Shown piece by piece: positions 42,886-54,100 of a stretch of 64,000 bases of DNA. Made by a program: the position numbers and the translations under genes. Position 1 is the first letter of the stretch. Every line of letters begins with the position of its first letter. A model generated the notes under the pieces. That model did no database searches. It saw only the letters and a list, made by a program, of their open reading frames with translations, and was not told where the DNA came from. The stretch lies in contig NZ_BRVS01000002.1 of the NCBI RefSeq assembly GCF_026011795.1, positions 124,001 through 188,000 of the forward strand, in the 5' to 3' direction. The stretch comes from Arthrobacter mangrovi. GTDB lineage: Bacteria > Actinomycetota > Actinomycetes > Actinomycetales > Micrococcaceae.

Positions 42886-44091
42886 TCAGGGGCGCTTTCG
42901 CCGCCCCTGATTCCTTCCGGCCTTGCCCGGCTTGCCCACGGTGGAGCCCAGCACCAGCAGGGGAACGTCCCGTTCGGCCCGGGTCAGGGAACCGTGCTGG
43001 CCCACGACCTCGAGGGCGTGCGGAGGAACCCGACGGGTGTCATAGAGGGCGATGGGTTCCCGGGCGGCGATCATGAGGTCGCCGATCCTCGGCAGCACGG
43101 ACGGCTGGACCTCGCCGTACAGACCGTGCGCAATCGCCTCATCCCGCTCCAGCACCCACGCGTATTTGCCGAACGCCGCCTGCCAGGCTTCCGCCAGCTG
43201 CTCCCGGTGCCGGTCGCCGGCGTCGGGCGCCAGGTACAGGTGGACCATGCGCGGTTCCCCGCCGGTGTGCCGGACTCCCGCGACCAGCGCCGGATCCTGG
43301 GAGTAGTCGTACCGCTGCCCGGCGGCCACGTCGAGCATTCCGTGGTCAGCAGTCAGCAGCAGGAGCGTGTCCGCGGGAAGCTGCCCCGCCAGGCGGCGCA
43401 GGTGCGAGTCCACTTCTTCCAGCGCGTTGCCCCACTCGGCTGACGCACAGCCGTGCCGGTGGCCGGCCTTGTCCAGCTCGTTGAAGTAGAGGTACACGAG
43501 CACCCGCTCGTGCTCCGATAGTGCCTGCGCCGCTGCAAGTGTGCGGGCATGTCCCGAGGTGGCCGGGACGAAGGAGCCGCCGCGCAGGGCCGCCCGGGTC
43601 AGGCCGGACTCCGCGAACCGGGGCAGGCTGACGGTGACCACCGGCAGCTCCGCGGCGACACGTTCGAAGACCGTCGGGTTGGGCTGCCAGCGCAGCGGGT
43701 CCACCCCGGCATCCCAGCCTCCGAGCTGGTTGACGACTTTGTCCTGGTCCGGGTCGAGCACGTCGTAACCCGCCAGCCCGTGGGAACCGGGAGCCAGGCC
43801 CGTACCGAAAGTGGCCAGGGCGGACGCCGTCGTCGATGGAAAGGCGCTGCTCAGCGTACGGGAGTTCTCCATTGACCGGCGCAGGAAGGGCGCGTGGCCG
43901 CCGCGCTGCTTGAGGAGCGCTTTGCCGAGTCCGTCCACCAGCACCACGCAGATCCGCCGGGCCGCCGGCAGCGCGAGCGTGTTGGCAAAGCCGGGCACGC
44001 CAAGCGAGGCGGCGGCACTCGTGAAGATCTCCGCGACACTGTCCCGCCCGTAACCGGGAGCGGGCGGCAGCACATCCAGGTGCCGTACCAT
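42886..44091 (-). CDS. Alkaline phosphatase superfamily / nucleotide pyrophosphatase-like protein
   Basis: A 401-residue phosphodiesterase-fold protein. Metal-binding and nucleophile elements are visible: VVLVDGLG, SSAFPSTTASALATFGTGL (a Thr or Ser nucleophile), YNELDKAGHRHGCAS (a D...H...H set read as FNELDKAGHRHG) and TADHGMLDVA. This pattern is that of type I phosphodiesterase/nucleotide pyrophosphatases. No signal peptide is seen, so it is probably cytoplasmic. The ATG at 44091 lies 2 nt after the DUF5998 stop, so it is cotranscribed with that gene. The substrate is unknown. Confidence 0.82.
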   Translation of the reverse strand: MVRHLDVLPPAPGYGRDSVAEIFTSAAASLGVPGFANTLALPAARRICVVLVDGLGKALLKQRGGHAPFLRRSMENSRTLSSAFPSTTASALATFGTGLAPGSHGLAGYDVLDPDQDKVVNQLGGWDAGVDPLRWQPNPTVFERVAAELPVVTVSLPRFAESGLTRAALRGGSFVPATSGHARTLAAAQALSEHERVLVYLYFNELDKAGHRHGCASAEWGNALEEVDSHLRRLAGQLPADTLLLLTADHGMLDVAAGQRYDYSQDPALVAGVRHTGGEPRMVHLYLAPDAGDRHREQLAEAWQAAFGKYAWVLERDEAIAHGLYGEVQPSVLPRIGDLMIAAREPIALYDTRRVPPHALEVVGQHGSLTRAERDVPLLVLGSTVGKPGKAGRNQGRRKRP

Positions 44092-44093
44092 TC

Positions 44094-44756
44094 CTAGCGC
44101 TGGTGGTGGCCGCGGGACAGCCGGGTTCCGAGCCGGCGCGGCTGCACCGGGTCCACCATCCTGGGCAGCGCGGGCGGCGCCGTGTTCACCTTCCGCAGGG
44201 CACGGGCGAAGGCCTTGGCGTTCTGCACTGCCTGCGCTCCGTCCGCTTCCGAGCTCACCCTCAGGACGATGTCTTCCTGGACGATGTTGCCGGTGTAGCC
44301 GTGGTCCGCTTCGCACTGCGGATCGGCGCAGCCGGCAGGTCCCATGTCCAGGCGCTGGCCGCCGGACCAGGCGATCGCCAGGGTCAGCTCGCGGGCCTGG
44401 TCGGAGGGCTTGTAGTCCTGCGGCTGGGCGTAGATGTAGCTGAGCACTACCGAGCGGATCTGGCTGACCGGCACGGATTCCGTGGAAATCTGCGCGACTA
44501 CCTGCTCGCCTTCCTCGTCCAGCTGCTGGTCGTCCACGTGGGTGATGACGAGCATATCGTCGGTCAGGACCAGCACCGTGATGTGCCGGTGGACCTCGTT
44601 GCGGTCGAAGTGGGTCTCCAAATGGACCAGGTGGGACAGCGGCTCGCGTCCGTCGAGCGCATCGTGAACCACGTCGGCCACCATGACCGGGTAGAAGCCG
44701 GCACGGTTAAGGTCCTCGTCGAGGCTGCGTTCTTCAGTGGTTGGCGAATGGCTCAT
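44094..44756 (-). CDS. DUF5998 family protein
   Basis: A 220-residue actinobacterial protein of unknown role. The block VADVVHDALDGREPLSHLVHLETHFDRNEVHRHITVLVLTDDMLVITHVDD reads as a beta-strand-rich, PH-like domain. A CADPQCEADHGYTG motif may bind metal. The ATG at 44756 is chosen because GGAA lies 5 nt upstream; an ATG at 44765 is also in frame. It precedes the phosphatase gene with a 2-nt gap. Confidence 0.78.
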   Translation of the reverse strand: MSHSPTTEERSLDEDLNRAGFYPVMVADVVHDALDGREPLSHLVHLETHFDRNEVHRHITVLVLTDDMLVITHVDDQQLDEEGEQVVAQISTESVPVSQIRSVVLSYIYAQPQDYKPSDQARELTLAIAWSGGQRLDMGPAGCADPQCEADHGYTGNIVQEDIVLRVSSEADGAQAVQNAKAFARALRKVNTAPPALPRMVDPVQPRRLGTRLSRGHHQR

Positions 44757-44847
44757 GAATTCCATTCTGGCCCAGCCGCCGGGTGATTGCGAACCCGGGC
44801 TGCCCTCGGCACCGGCCGGTACCGGGACCGGATCGGCGCCGGTCCGG

Positions 44848-47556
44848 TCAGTCCCGCATGGCCCGGCGCGCGCTGTCGGTCCGCTGCGCGTAGTTGCCCA
44901 GCCGCAGGTCGGCGCTCAGCACGGTGAGGCCCTGCGGCGAGACCAGGACCGGGTTGAACTCCAGCAGCGCTATCTCCGGGTGGTCGTCTTTCATCAGCGC
45001 CACCCGGTTGACCAGGTCTTCCAAGGCTGCCACGTCGACGGCGGGCAGGCCCTGGTAGCCGAACAGCTTGGGGGCAGCACGCGGGCTGCGGATCAGGTCC
45101 GCGACGTCGACGGAGGTCAGCGGCGGAATGCGGTGCGACCAGTCGCCCAGCAGGTTGACTGCGTCCCCGGACAGCCCGAAGGAGACGACCGGCCCCAGGA
45201 GCGGGTCCTCGATCGCCCGGACGGTGCAGGACTGGCCGGACGGCGCCATGGACTGGATCTCCAGCCCGATGTCCCCGAACGGGCGGAGCACCTCGCGCAT
45301 GTGGTCGATGTTCCGCCGCAGCGAATCGGCGTCGACAATGTTCAGCCGGACACCGCCGAGGTCGAGCCGCTGGCGCAGCCTGTCGTCCATTGCCTTCAGC
45401 GCCACCGGCCAGCCCAGCCGGTCCGCCGCCGCGACCGCCTCGTCCGCCGTGGAGAACGCAGCCGACGGGAGCACGCTGATGCCGTAGCAGCCGAGCAGTT
45501 CGGCGGCCTGCCCGGTGGTGGTCTGCACCAGGTGGTCGCCCGCAACACCCTCGAGCAGCGCATCGATCATGTCCGCCGCGCGGTCCCGCTCCAGGCCGCT
45601 CGGTTCCACGACCTCGCCCTGGTCGCGTCCCAGCCATTCGGTGTAGCGCACCACGGCGGCCAGCGCCTCGATGCCGTTGCCGGGGCTGGAGAACGTCGGC
45701 AATGCGGGCTGGCGCGCCGAGCCTTCCTCCGCCGTTTCGGCCGCGAGCAGCCCCTCCGCGACCGCCTGGGGATCCAGGACGCCGGTGAAGGCGGCGATGA
45801 CCGGCTTGCCGGCCTCCTCTCCGCAGGCCCGCAGGACCTGCGCGATCTCGCCGTTGTCAAGGCCGTTCACGGGAAGCAGCGTGATGAAGACCGTATGCAC
45901 CTCCGGAAGGGCCAGCGCCTCGCGCACCTTGCTGCGGAGCAGCCCCAGGGCCTCCGAGCGGGCGGCATCGAGTCCGAGCGACGTCGCCAGGTGCACCACC
46001 TGCAGCTGGTGGGTGGCCGCCGCGTCCGCAATGACCTTGCCCAGCGCCAGCGAGTTGCTCAGCACCGCGACTCCCGGCCCGGCCGGCAGCGGCTGGCTGA
46101 CCACAATCTGGGCCACGTCCATCAGCTGCTCGTAGGTGTCGACCCGTACCACGCCGGACTGCCGCATCATGGCGTCGAGCGCGCCGCCGGGCGCCTGCGT
46201 GGTCCGCACATGGTGTCCCGGCGGCAGCTGGAGTCCCATCAGGTCCGACTTCGCGACGATGACCGGCTTGCTGCGGGAGAGCCGGCGTGCGATCCGGGAA
46301 AACTTGCGCGGGTTGCCGAAGGACTCAAGGTAGAGCCCCACGGCGCCCGTCGCCGGATCATCCTCCCAGTACTGCATCACGTCGTTTCCGGAAACGTCCG
46401 CCCGGTTGCCGGCAGAGAGCGTCGACGACAGGCCCAGGCCGCGGCGGTTGGCGGCGGCGTACAACATCACCCCGATGGCGGCCGATTGGCTGAACAGGCC
46501 CAGCCGGCCCCGCGGCGGCAGGTGCGGCGCCATCGACGCGTTGAGCGTGACGGCCGGGTCGGTGTTGATGATGCCGAGCGACGCCGGCCCCACCACCCGC
46601 ATGCCGTTCGCCCGGGCATTGCGGACCAGCTCGCGCTGCCGGGCCAGTCCCTCCTGCCCGGTGTCCGCGAAGCCGGCCGTGGCGACAATCAGCCCCTTCA
46701 CACCGGCGTCGGCGCATTCCTGCACGACCTTGAGCACCTGGTCGTAGGGCACCGCGATAATGGCCAGCTGGACGGGCTCGGGCACCTCGCCGATCGTGCC
46801 GTAGGAGATCATCCCGCCCAGTTCCAGCGCCTGCGGGTTGATCGCGTAAACCGGACCGGTGAAGCCGCCCTCGACGATGTGTTCCAGCAGGGCGTAGCCG
46901 ATGCTGCCGTATTCCCGGCTGGCCCCTATGACGGCCACGGACGACGGCGCCAGGAGGCCGGCGACGCTGCGTGCCTCCGCGCGGTGCTCGCGTGATTCCA
47001 TCACGGCGCGGGAGCGTTCCGTCGGGTCGATGTTGAATTCGAGCATGACAACGCCGTCGTCGAAATGCCTCCGCACCTCGTAACCGGCGTCGTTGAATAC
47101 CGTGACCATCTTGCGGTTCTCCGGCAGCACCTCAGCGGAGAAACGGCGGATGCCGTTTTCGCGCGCCGCCGCGGCGAGGTGCTCCAGCAGGATGGAGCCA
47201 AGGCCGCGGCCCTGGTGGCTGTCCGCGATGTTGAAGGCGACCTCCGCCTCGTCCGGGTCGTCCAGCCGGTCGTAGCGGCCGATACCGATGATGTCCCCGG
47301 CGATGGTGATGACGAAGGCGACCCGGCTGTGGTAATCGACGTTGGTGAAACGGTCCAGTTCGCGCGAGCTAAGCTTCGCCTTGAAGGTGAAGAAGCGCAG
47401 GTAGATCGAGCTCTCCGACTGGCCCATGTGGAACGCCTGTAGCGCCGGTCCGTCCTCCGGGACGATGGGCCGCAGGTGCGCGGTCCCCCCGTCACGCAGC
47501 ACGACATCGGCCTCCCAGTAGTCCGGATAATCCCGGGTTTGCGCCTCTTGAGCCAT
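44848..47556 (-). CDS. Pat-like protein acetyltransferase: GNAT fused to acyl-CoA synthetase-like domain
   Basis: A 902-residue fusion. The N-terminal GNAT domain (about 20-185) has the acetyl-CoA loop [12 protein letters not shown] CoA-binding domain ([15 protein letters not shown]), succinyl-CoA ligase-like domains and an ATP-grasp domain follow. In active ADP-forming acyl-CoA synthetases a phospho-histidine lies in an HTGA-type segment; here that place reads VRTTQAPGG, so the ligase is probably inactive, as in Pat-type lysine acetyltransferases. The order GNAT-first matches the actinobacterial PatA class. TAAAGT ends 6 nt before the ATG, suggesting a leaderless message. It likely controls metabolic enzymes such as acetyl-CoA synthetase. 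Confidence 0.85.
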   Translation of the reverse strand: MAQEAQTRDYPDYWEADVVLRDGGTAHLRPIVPEDGPALQAFHMGQSESSIYLRFFTFKAKLSSRELDRFTNVDYHSRVAFVITIAGDIIGIGRYDRLDDPDEAEVAFNIADSHQGRGLGSILLEHLAAAARENGIRRFSAEVLPENRKMVTVFNDAGYEVRRHFDDGVVMLEFNIDPTERSRAVMESREHRAEARSVAGLLAPSSVAVIGASREYGSIGYALLEHIVEGGFTGPVYAINPQALELGGMISYGTIGEVPEPVQLAIIAVPYDQVLKVVQECADAGVKGLIVATAGFADTGQEGLARQRELVRNARANGMRVVGPASLGIINTDPAVTLNASMAPHLPPRGRLGLFSQSAAIGVMLYAAANRRGLGLSSTLSAGNRADVSGNDVMQYWEDDPATGAVGLYLESFGNPRKFSRIARRLSRSKPVIVAKSDLMGLQLPPGHHVRTTQAPGGALDAMMRQSGVVRVDTYEQLMDVAQIVVSQPLPAGPGVAVLSNSLALGKVIADAAATHQLQVVHLATSLGLDAARSEALGLLRSKVREALALPEVHTVFITLLPVNGLDNGEIAQVLRACGEEAGKPVIAAFTGVLDPQAVAEGLLAAETAEEGSARQPALPTFSSPGNGIEALAAVVRYTEWLGRDQGEVVEPSGLERDRAADMIDALLEGVAGDHLVQTTTGQAAELLGCYGISVLPSAAFSTADEAVAAADRLGWPVALKAMDDRLRQRLDLGGVRLNIVDADSLRRNIDHMREVLRPFGDIGLEIQSMAPSGQSCTVRAIEDPLLGPVVSFGLSGDAVNLLGDWSHRIPPLTSVDVADLIRSPRAAPKLFGYQGLPAVDVAALEDLVNRVALMKDDHPEIALLEFNPVLVSPQGLTVLSADLRLGNYAQRTDSARRAMRD

Positions 47557-47604
47557 AAACTCACTTTAACTGCTTCAACAGATGTAAGGACCCGATCTCT
47601 CCAT

Positions 47605-50085
47605 ATGGCCCGCCGACCCAAGCCCTCTGCCCGCGAGGCACTGCCCGAAGACCTCGTCGAGAACATCGTCGATATCGATGTCACCTCCGAGATGGAAGTC
47701 TCTTTCCTCGAGTACGCGTACTCGGTGATCTACTCCCGGGCGCTGCCGGACGCACGCGACGGGCTGAAGCCGGTCCAGCGGCGCATCCTGTTCATGATGT
47801 CGGAGATGGGCCTGCGTCCGGACCGCGGACACGTGAAGTCCGCCCGCGTCGTCGGCGAAGTCATGGGCAAGCTGCACCCGCACGGAGACACCGCCATCTA
47901 CGACGCGATGGTCCGCATGGCCCAGGACTTCGCCCTGCGCATGCCGCTGATCGACGGGCACGGCAACTTCGGCTCCCTCGACGACGGACCCGCGGCCCCG
48001 CGGTACACCGAGGCGAGGCTGGCGGCTCCGGCGCTGGCCATGACCAACCACCTGGACGAAGAGGTCGTCGACTTCATCCCCAACTACGACAACCAGTTCA
48101 TGCAGCCGGAGGTCCTCCCGGCCGCCTTCCCGAACCTCCTGGTCAACGGATCCTCCGGTATCGCCGTCGGCATGGCCACCAACATGGCCCCGCACAACCT
48201 CGGCGAGGTCATCGCCGCCGCCCAGCACCTGATCGCCAACCCGGACGCGCAGCTGGACGACATCATGGCCTTCGTCCCGGGTCCGGACCTGCCCACCGGA
48301 GGCAAGATCGTCGGGCTGGACGGGATCCGCGACGCGTATGCCACCGGCCGCGGTTCCTTCAAGACCCGTGCCACCGTGCAGGTCGAGCAGATCTCCGCGC
48401 GCCGCACGGGCCTGGTCGTCACCGAGCTGCCGTACCTGGTGGGTCCGGAAAAAGTGATCGAGAAGATCAAGGACGCGGTCACCTCCAAGAAGCTGCAGGG
48501 CATCAGCGATGTCGTGGACCTGACGGACCGCCACCATGGGCTGCGCCTGATCATCGAGCTGAAGAACGGCTTCAACCCCAACGCCGTGCTCCAGCAGCTG
48601 TACCGCTACACGCCGATGGAGGATTCCTTCGGCATCAACAACGTCACGCTCGTCGACGGCCAGCCACGCACCCTCGGGCTGGTGGAACTGCTCCAGGTCT
48701 ACGTGGACCACCGCATCGGCGTCGTCCGCCGCCGCACCACGTTCCGCCTCGGCAAGAAGAAGGACCGCCTCCACCTGGTCGAGGGCCTGCTGATCGCCAT
48801 CCTGGATATAGACGAGGTCATCCAGATCATCCGGTCCTCGGACGAGACCGCGCAGGCCCGGGAGCGGCTGATGGGCGTCTTCGACCTGACCGAAATCCAG
48901 GCCAACCACATCCTGGAGCTGCGCCTGCGCCAGCTGACCAAGTACTCGCGCATCGAACTGGAGAAAGAGCAGGAGGAACTGCGCCAGGCCATCGCCGAGC
49001 TGGAGGAGATCCTCGCTTCCGAGCCGAAACTGCGCAAGCTGGTCTCCGACGAACTGGGCGAGGTCGCCGCCAGCTACGCCACGCCGCGCCGGACGGTGCT
49101 GCTGGAAAGCGAAGCCACCGCCGCGCTCGCCGGTGCCGCCCCCGCCCCGGCGGGCAGGAAGGCTCCGGTGCAGCTGGAGATCGCCGACGACCCGTGCTGG
49201 GCCATCCTCTCTGCCTCGGGCCAGCTCGCCCGCACCGCCGACCAGCAGGAGCTCATGGACGGCGGACAGCGCATCAAACATGATGTGTTCACTTCCGTGG
49301 TCCGCACCTCGGCCCGCGCGGAAATCGGCGCCGTCACCTCGCTCGGCCGGATGCTCCGGCTGCAGGTGGTGGACATGCCGACGCTCTCTCCCGGCTCCGG
49401 CACGCCCAACCTCGCCGGCGGCGTCCCCGCCCGGGAGTTCATCACGCTGGCCAAGGGCGAGACGCTCGTCGCCCTCGCGCCGCTCAACGCCGTGCTGGCC
49501 CTCGGCACCGCCCGCGGCATGGTAAAGCGGGTCAGTCCCGATTACCCGCTGAACCGCGAAGACTGGGAGATCATCACGCTCAAGCCGCAGGACCACATCA
49601 TCGGAGTCTGTGCCGCGCGTGAGGACGAGGACCTGGTGTTCCTGACCCGGCACGCCCAGCTGCTGCGCTTCCCCGCATCGACGGTCCGGCCCCAGGGCCG
49701 CACCGCGGGCGGCGTGAACGGGATCAAGCTGGGCGACGAGGACTCGGTGCTCTTCTTCGGCGCGGCCGACCCGACGGACGACGCGGCCGTCGTCGTCACC
49801 ATCGCGTCCGCGTCCGCCGCACTGCCCGGCACCTCCCCCGGCTCAGCCAAGGTCACGGCGCTGGCTGAGTTCCCGGCCAAGGGCAGGGCCACCGCCGGCC
49901 TGCGGGCGCACCGTTTCCTCAAGGGCGAAGACCAGCTCAGCCTCGGCTGGGCGGGCCACGGTCCGGCCAAGGCCTCTACGTCAGCCGGCGTGGTCCGGAC
50001 GCTGCCGGTGGAACACGGGCGCCGGGACGGCTCCGGCGTCCCGCTCTCGCAGCCAATCGACGCGGTCGGGCCCGCGCTCGGCTGA
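47605..50085 (+). CDS. parC: Type IIA topoisomerase subunit A, ParC-like second copy
   Basis: An 826-residue DNA-breaking subunit of gyrase/topoisomerase IV. The active-site tyrosine lies near residue 134 in [10 protein letters not shown]. The quinolone-region motif is [17 protein letters not shown]. The C-terminal beta-pinwheel lacks the QRRGGKG GyrA-box, which argues for a topoisomerase IV-like decatenase rather than gyrase. Actinobacteria keep gyrA/gyrB near oriC, so this pair near sigA is a second set. It lies apart from parE (58868-60979), with the cyd operon between, and on the opposite strand. The ATG at 47605 has AAGGA rather far upstream. Confidence 0.85.
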   Translation: MARRPKPSAREALPEDLVENIVDIDVTSEMEVSFLEYAYSVIYSRALPDARDGLKPVQRRILFMMSEMGLRPDRGHVKSARVVGEVMGKLHPHGDTAIYDAMVRMAQDFALRMPLIDGHGNFGSLDDGPAAPRYTEARLAAPALAMTNHLDEEVVDFIPNYDNQFMQPEVLPAAFPNLLVNGSSGIAVGMATNMAPHNLGEVIAAAQHLIANPDAQLDDIMAFVPGPDLPTGGKIVGLDGIRDAYATGRGSFKTRATVQVEQISARRTGLVVTELPYLVGPEKVIEKIKDAVTSKKLQGISDVVDLTDRHHGLRLIIELKNGFNPNAVLQQLYRYTPMEDSFGINNVTLVDGQPRTLGLVELLQVYVDHRIGVVRRRTTFRLGKKKDRLHLVEGLLIAILDIDEVIQIIRSSDETAQARERLMGVFDLTEIQANHILELRLRQLTKYSRIELEKEQEELRQAIAELEEILASEPKLRKLVSDELGEVAASYATPRRTVLLESEATAALAGAAPAPAGRKAPVQLEIADDPCWAILSASGQLARTADQQELMDGGQRIKHDVFTSVVRTSARAEIGAVTSLGRMLRLQVVDMPTLSPGSGTPNLAGGVPAREFITLAKGETLVALAPLNAVLALGTARGMVKRVSPDYPLNREDWEIITLKPQDHIIGVCAAREDEDLVFLTRHAQLLRFPASTVRPQGRTAGGVNGIKLGDEDSVLFFGAADPTDDAAVVVTIASASAALPGTSPGSAKVTALAEFPAKGRATAGLRAHRFLKGEDQLSLGWAGHGPAKASTSAGVVRTLPVEHGRRDGSGVPLSQPIDAVGPALG

Positions 50086-50110
50086 TCCGCGGGGCCATCG
50101 GGCCGGCGGG

Positions 50111-51097
50111 TCAGGTGAGCGGCAGCTGCCAGGCGAAGTCTCGCTTGGTCGGCTCGTATCCCATCCGGGTGTACAGGCCGAGGGCACCGCTGGGATTCTC
50201 GGTGTCGACGCCCAGCCCGGCATGCGCGATACCGGCGGCCCGGAACCGGCGCATCGCTTCGGCCAGCAGGGCCGGGGCGAACCCTCGTCCGCGCCAGGCC
50301 CGGCGCACGCCGAGCAGGTCGGTGAAGCCCTCGTCGTAGCCGGACTGCTTGCGGTAGTCCGGGTCGAAGCTCGCCAGCTGGTAGGCCACGGTCTCGCCGG
50401 TGGCCGCCTCGACGACCGACATGCTCCACGCCGGCTTGAGCTGGGGGTGCTCCACGGTGAACTTCCAGCGCTGCCGGTCGCGCGGTTCGCTGCCCCAATG
50501 GTCGGCGAACGCCTCGTTATGGGCGAGCCGCACGGCCTCGCTGTCCGCCGGGTCGAGGGTGCGGAAGACGTAGCCCTCGGGCAGCTGCAGGTCGGGAATG
50601 CCGACGTCCAGGGACCGCGTCATCTCGGTGAAGTACCGGACTATGCAGGCACCGGCGGCCCGCATCAGCGCGGTGTGGCCGGCGTTCTGTTCCTCGGTGT
50701 AGGTCCGCAGGACCCCGCCGGAAATCCCGGCGGCCGCAAAACGGGCCCGCTGGCAGTCCGCCTGCCAGGCGTAGAGCGCCCGGCCGATCCCGCGGCGCCG
50801 CCACTGCGGATCCACGCCGCCCCAGGTGTACGCGACGGCCGATCCGGCGTTGCCATGGACCCGCCCGACGGCACGCAGCACGCCGCCGTCGTCGAAGCCT
50901 GCCGCTGTGGTGGCGGCCGGGTCGTTGTGCGCGCTGTCGAAGACCTCTTCAAGGTCCGCCCGGGTTTCGCTCCACACCGGCTTGTCCGCCTCGGCCATGC
51001 GCCCGATCAGTGCATGCCACGTGTCGATATCGGCGGCGGTGAGGGCCCGCCAGGACAGGCCGTGGTCGGGAAAGGGCGGCGGCGCGGCGATCGTCAT
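50111..51097 (-). CDS. Tandem GNAT acetyltransferase (mycothiol synthase-like architecture)
   Basis: A 328-residue protein with two GNAT domains. The first acetyl-CoA loop is DPQWRRRGIGRALYAW (about 97-112), the second is RRAWRGRGFAPALLAEAMRR (about 265-285), followed by TENPSGALGLYTRMGYEP. This matches the double-GNAT design of MshD, though the fit to MshD itself is not decisive. The substrate is unknown. It converges on parC with a 25-nt gap and lies upstream of nothing on the same strand within 5 nt of cydDC, whose stop is at 51103; cotranscription from the cyd operon is possible. Confidence 0.8.
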   Translation of the reverse strand: MTIAAPPPFPDHGLSWRALTAADIDTWHALIGRMAEADKPVWSETRADLEEVFDSAHNDPAATTAAGFDDGGVLRAVGRVHGNAGSAVAYTWGGVDPQWRRRGIGRALYAWQADCQRARFAAAGISGGVLRTYTEEQNAGHTALMRAAGACIVRYFTEMTRSLDVGIPDLQLPEGYVFRTLDPADSEAVRLAHNEAFADHWGSEPRDRQRWKFTVEHPQLKPAWSMSVVEAATGETVAYQLASFDPDYRKQSGYDEGFTDLLGVRRAWRGRGFAPALLAEAMRRFRAAGIAHAGLGVDTENPSGALGLYTRMGYEPTKRDFAWQLPLT

Positions 51098-51102
51098 GTC
51101 CT

Positions 51103-54100
51103 TCAGCGTAGGACAGCTGCCTCCGCCGCGGTACCCAGCTCCAGGATGCGCGGACAGGCGGCCGCCTCGTTCGGATCATGCGTCACCATGACCACGGCCT
51201 TTCCCGCGAGGGCGGTCCGCAGGTCGGCCAGCAGGCTCGCGGCCGACTCCGGGTCCAGGTGCGCTGTCGGCTCGTCCAGCAGCACCGCATCCGCTTCCGT
51301 CAGCAGCGCCCGGGCTACGGCGACGCGTTGGCGCTGGCCGCCGGAGAGGAAATGTCCGTCCGGTCCCAGCCGGGTGTCCAGTCCCTGCGGCAGTGCCGCG
51401 GTGAAGTCTGCGAGCCCGACGGCGGCAAGCGCCGCCCGCATTTCGGCGTCCGACGGCGGGTTGCCGCGTTCCCTGGCCAGCAGCAGGTTGGCCCGCAGGC
51501 TGGAATTGAACAGGTGGGCCTCCTGGGGCGTCCACGCGATCCGCCCGGCCAGTCCGGCGCCGGCCTCGACCGGAGCTCCGTTGACCAGGTAGTCGCCCCG
51601 GCACAGCGGCAGGAACCCCAGCAGCACGCCGAGCAGCGTCGACTTGCCGCTGCCCGAAGGGCCGGTGACGGCGAGCCAGTCCCCCGGTGCCAGGTCGAGT
51701 TCCAGTCCGGTGAAGACCGGCTCCGCCTGCCCGGGATAGGCGTAGCCGGCGCCGCGCAGCTGGAGCGAGGCCACTGGCCCGCCCGCCGCCTCGGGCCGGG
51801 CGCCGGCAGCTGCACCCGCCTGGGCCGCCTGGGGTGCCGTTCGCCCGGGCAGAGGTTGCTGGTCGGCGCTGCCCAGCTCCGGCAGCACCCGCCCGCCCAG
51901 TTCGCGCCAGGCGCCCCACTGATGGGCCGCGGCGTTCACCGCCACGAACGGCTCCACCAAGGCCAGCTGCATGAGGATGACCACAGCCGCAGCCCCCGGA
52001 TCCGTCCCGCCGGCCGAACCGATCATGGCCAGGGCCGAGAGCGAGCAGGCCAGGACGATAATGGCCTGTCCCAGCCCCTGCGCCCAAGCACCCCTCCGGA
52101 GCACCGCCGTCGTCTGCGCTTCCAGTTCGCGTGCCCGCGCCAGCAACGGTCCCGCTGCCCGGTTGGGTGCCAGGTCCGGCGCCGCCTGCAGCAGCCGGGT
52201 AAAGGCGCGCAGCGTCCGGCCCTTCAGCTCCACGCTGGCCGCCTGGCCGGACCGGTCGGCCCACCGGGTTACCGCCGGTGCGAGGCCGAGCCCGGCGGCG
52301 GCGAGCAGCACCTGCCAGCCGAGCCCCGCCGGCATCAGCAGCCAGGTCGCGATGCACGACGCGGCTGCCGTCAGCAGGCCGACCAGCGGCGCGAATACCG
52401 CCCGCGGTGCCACGTCGCGCAGTTCGTCGACGTCGCCCACCAGCTTCTCCAGTGCCTCGCCGCCGCGCGCGAGCTTGCGCCATCCGGCCGGGCGCTGCTG
52501 CAGCCCGTTCCAGAGCCGGATCCGCAGCCGGTCGGTGGCGGCGAAGACGGCATCGTGCAGCCGCAGCCGCTCGTGGTAGCGCAGCACCGCCCGGCCGATG
52601 CCGAAGAACCGGACCCCCACAATGGCGGTCATCAGGTGCAGGATGGGCGGCTGCTCGCTCGCCCGGACGATCAGCCAGCCGGACAGCGCGGTCAGGGCGA
52701 CGCCGAAGAGCGTGGCGCCCAGCCCGAGGAAGAGCGCCGCGACGAACCGCCGGCTCCAGGGCTGGAGCATAGCGAGATTCCGCCAGAGCGGAACCCGAGG
52801 CCGCTCCGAGGAGGCCCCGTCATGTCCCCCGGACGCTGGCCGGACGGCCGCTCCGGGCTGCCACGCCGGCTCCTGCGCGGCGCTCTCCCGCGGACCGTCC
52901 GCCGGCAGGGCACCCTCGTACCCGGCGGCGCCTTTCCGCCCGGCGGGCGACGGACCGGCCTTGGGCCGCGCACCCCGGACGCCGCTTTCCGCGCCGCCGC
53001 GGGCGGGATCCACGGGCACGATCAGGTCGGCCAGCCGCGCGGTCTGCGGATCGTGCGCCACCAGCACGGTCGTCACGCGGCCCCGCAGGCACGCGAGCGT
53101 CCGCTCGATGGCGCGCGCGCTCGCGTCGTCCACGTGCGCGGTGGGTTCGTCGGCCAGCAGCACGCTGACGCCGGGGACGTGGCCGATCCTGGCGAGGGCG
53201 CGGGCGACGGCGAGCCGCCGCAGTTCGCCCGGGCTGAGTTCGCCGGTGCGGGCGTCGATGAGGTGGGCGGCGTTGACCTCGGCCAGCACCTCCACGGCGG
53301 CCTCCCGGGCGGCCTGTCCGTGCAGCCCCGAGTACAAGGCGATTTCCGCCGCGACGGTCTCTTCCGCCGCCACCGGATGCTGCGGGATCCATGCAATGCC
53401 GTCCCGGTCAACGCCGCTGACGGTGCCGGACACGGCGGCCTGCGGTCCGTCCTGCCGCAGCCCGGCGAGCACTTCCAGCACCGTGGTCTTGCCGCTGCCG
53501 CTCGGCCCGGCCAGGAGCGCGATGCTCCCGGCCGGCACCGTGAAGCCCAGGCGCTCGACGGCGGGCAGTTCCCGGTCCGGATAACGGACGGACAACCCGC
53601 CCACCTGCAGATCGGACGTGCCTGGCAGAGGCGCCGCGGTGAGGCCCGGCCGCGACTGTCCCGCGGCGCGGGTCAGTGCTGCACCCTCGTCGGCGGCCAC
53701 CAGCGGGCGGCCGGCCGGGGCGTGCAGGACCGCGTTGCTGCGCTTGAGCGATTCCAGCCCGTCCTCGCTCGCGTGGTGCGCCGTGCCGAGGTCCCGCAGC
53801 GGCTGGAAGCACTCCGGGGCCAGGATCAGCGCGAGCAGGCCCGCCTCGAGGCCCATCTCGCCGTGGACCAGCCGGACGCCGATGAACACCGCCACCACGG
53901 CGACGGAGATCGTCGAAATCAGCTCGAGCGCCAGCGAGGACATGAAGGCGACGCGGAGCGTGTCCATGGTGCGGCTGCGGTAGGCCGCGGCCATGTCCGC
54001 CAGCGCCCGCGTCTGGGCGGACGCCCGTCCCAGGCCCACCAGCACCGGCAGGCCGCGGGCCAGCTCCACCAGCTGGTCCGAGAGCCGCTGCAGCGCCTGC

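Noticed and set aside
47605-50085. Calling the topoisomerase A subunit the main GyrA
   Set aside because: No GyrA-box (QRRGGKG-like) in the C-terminal domain, and its location near sigA fits the second actinobacterial topoisomerase set; without the rest of the genome the name remains provisional.
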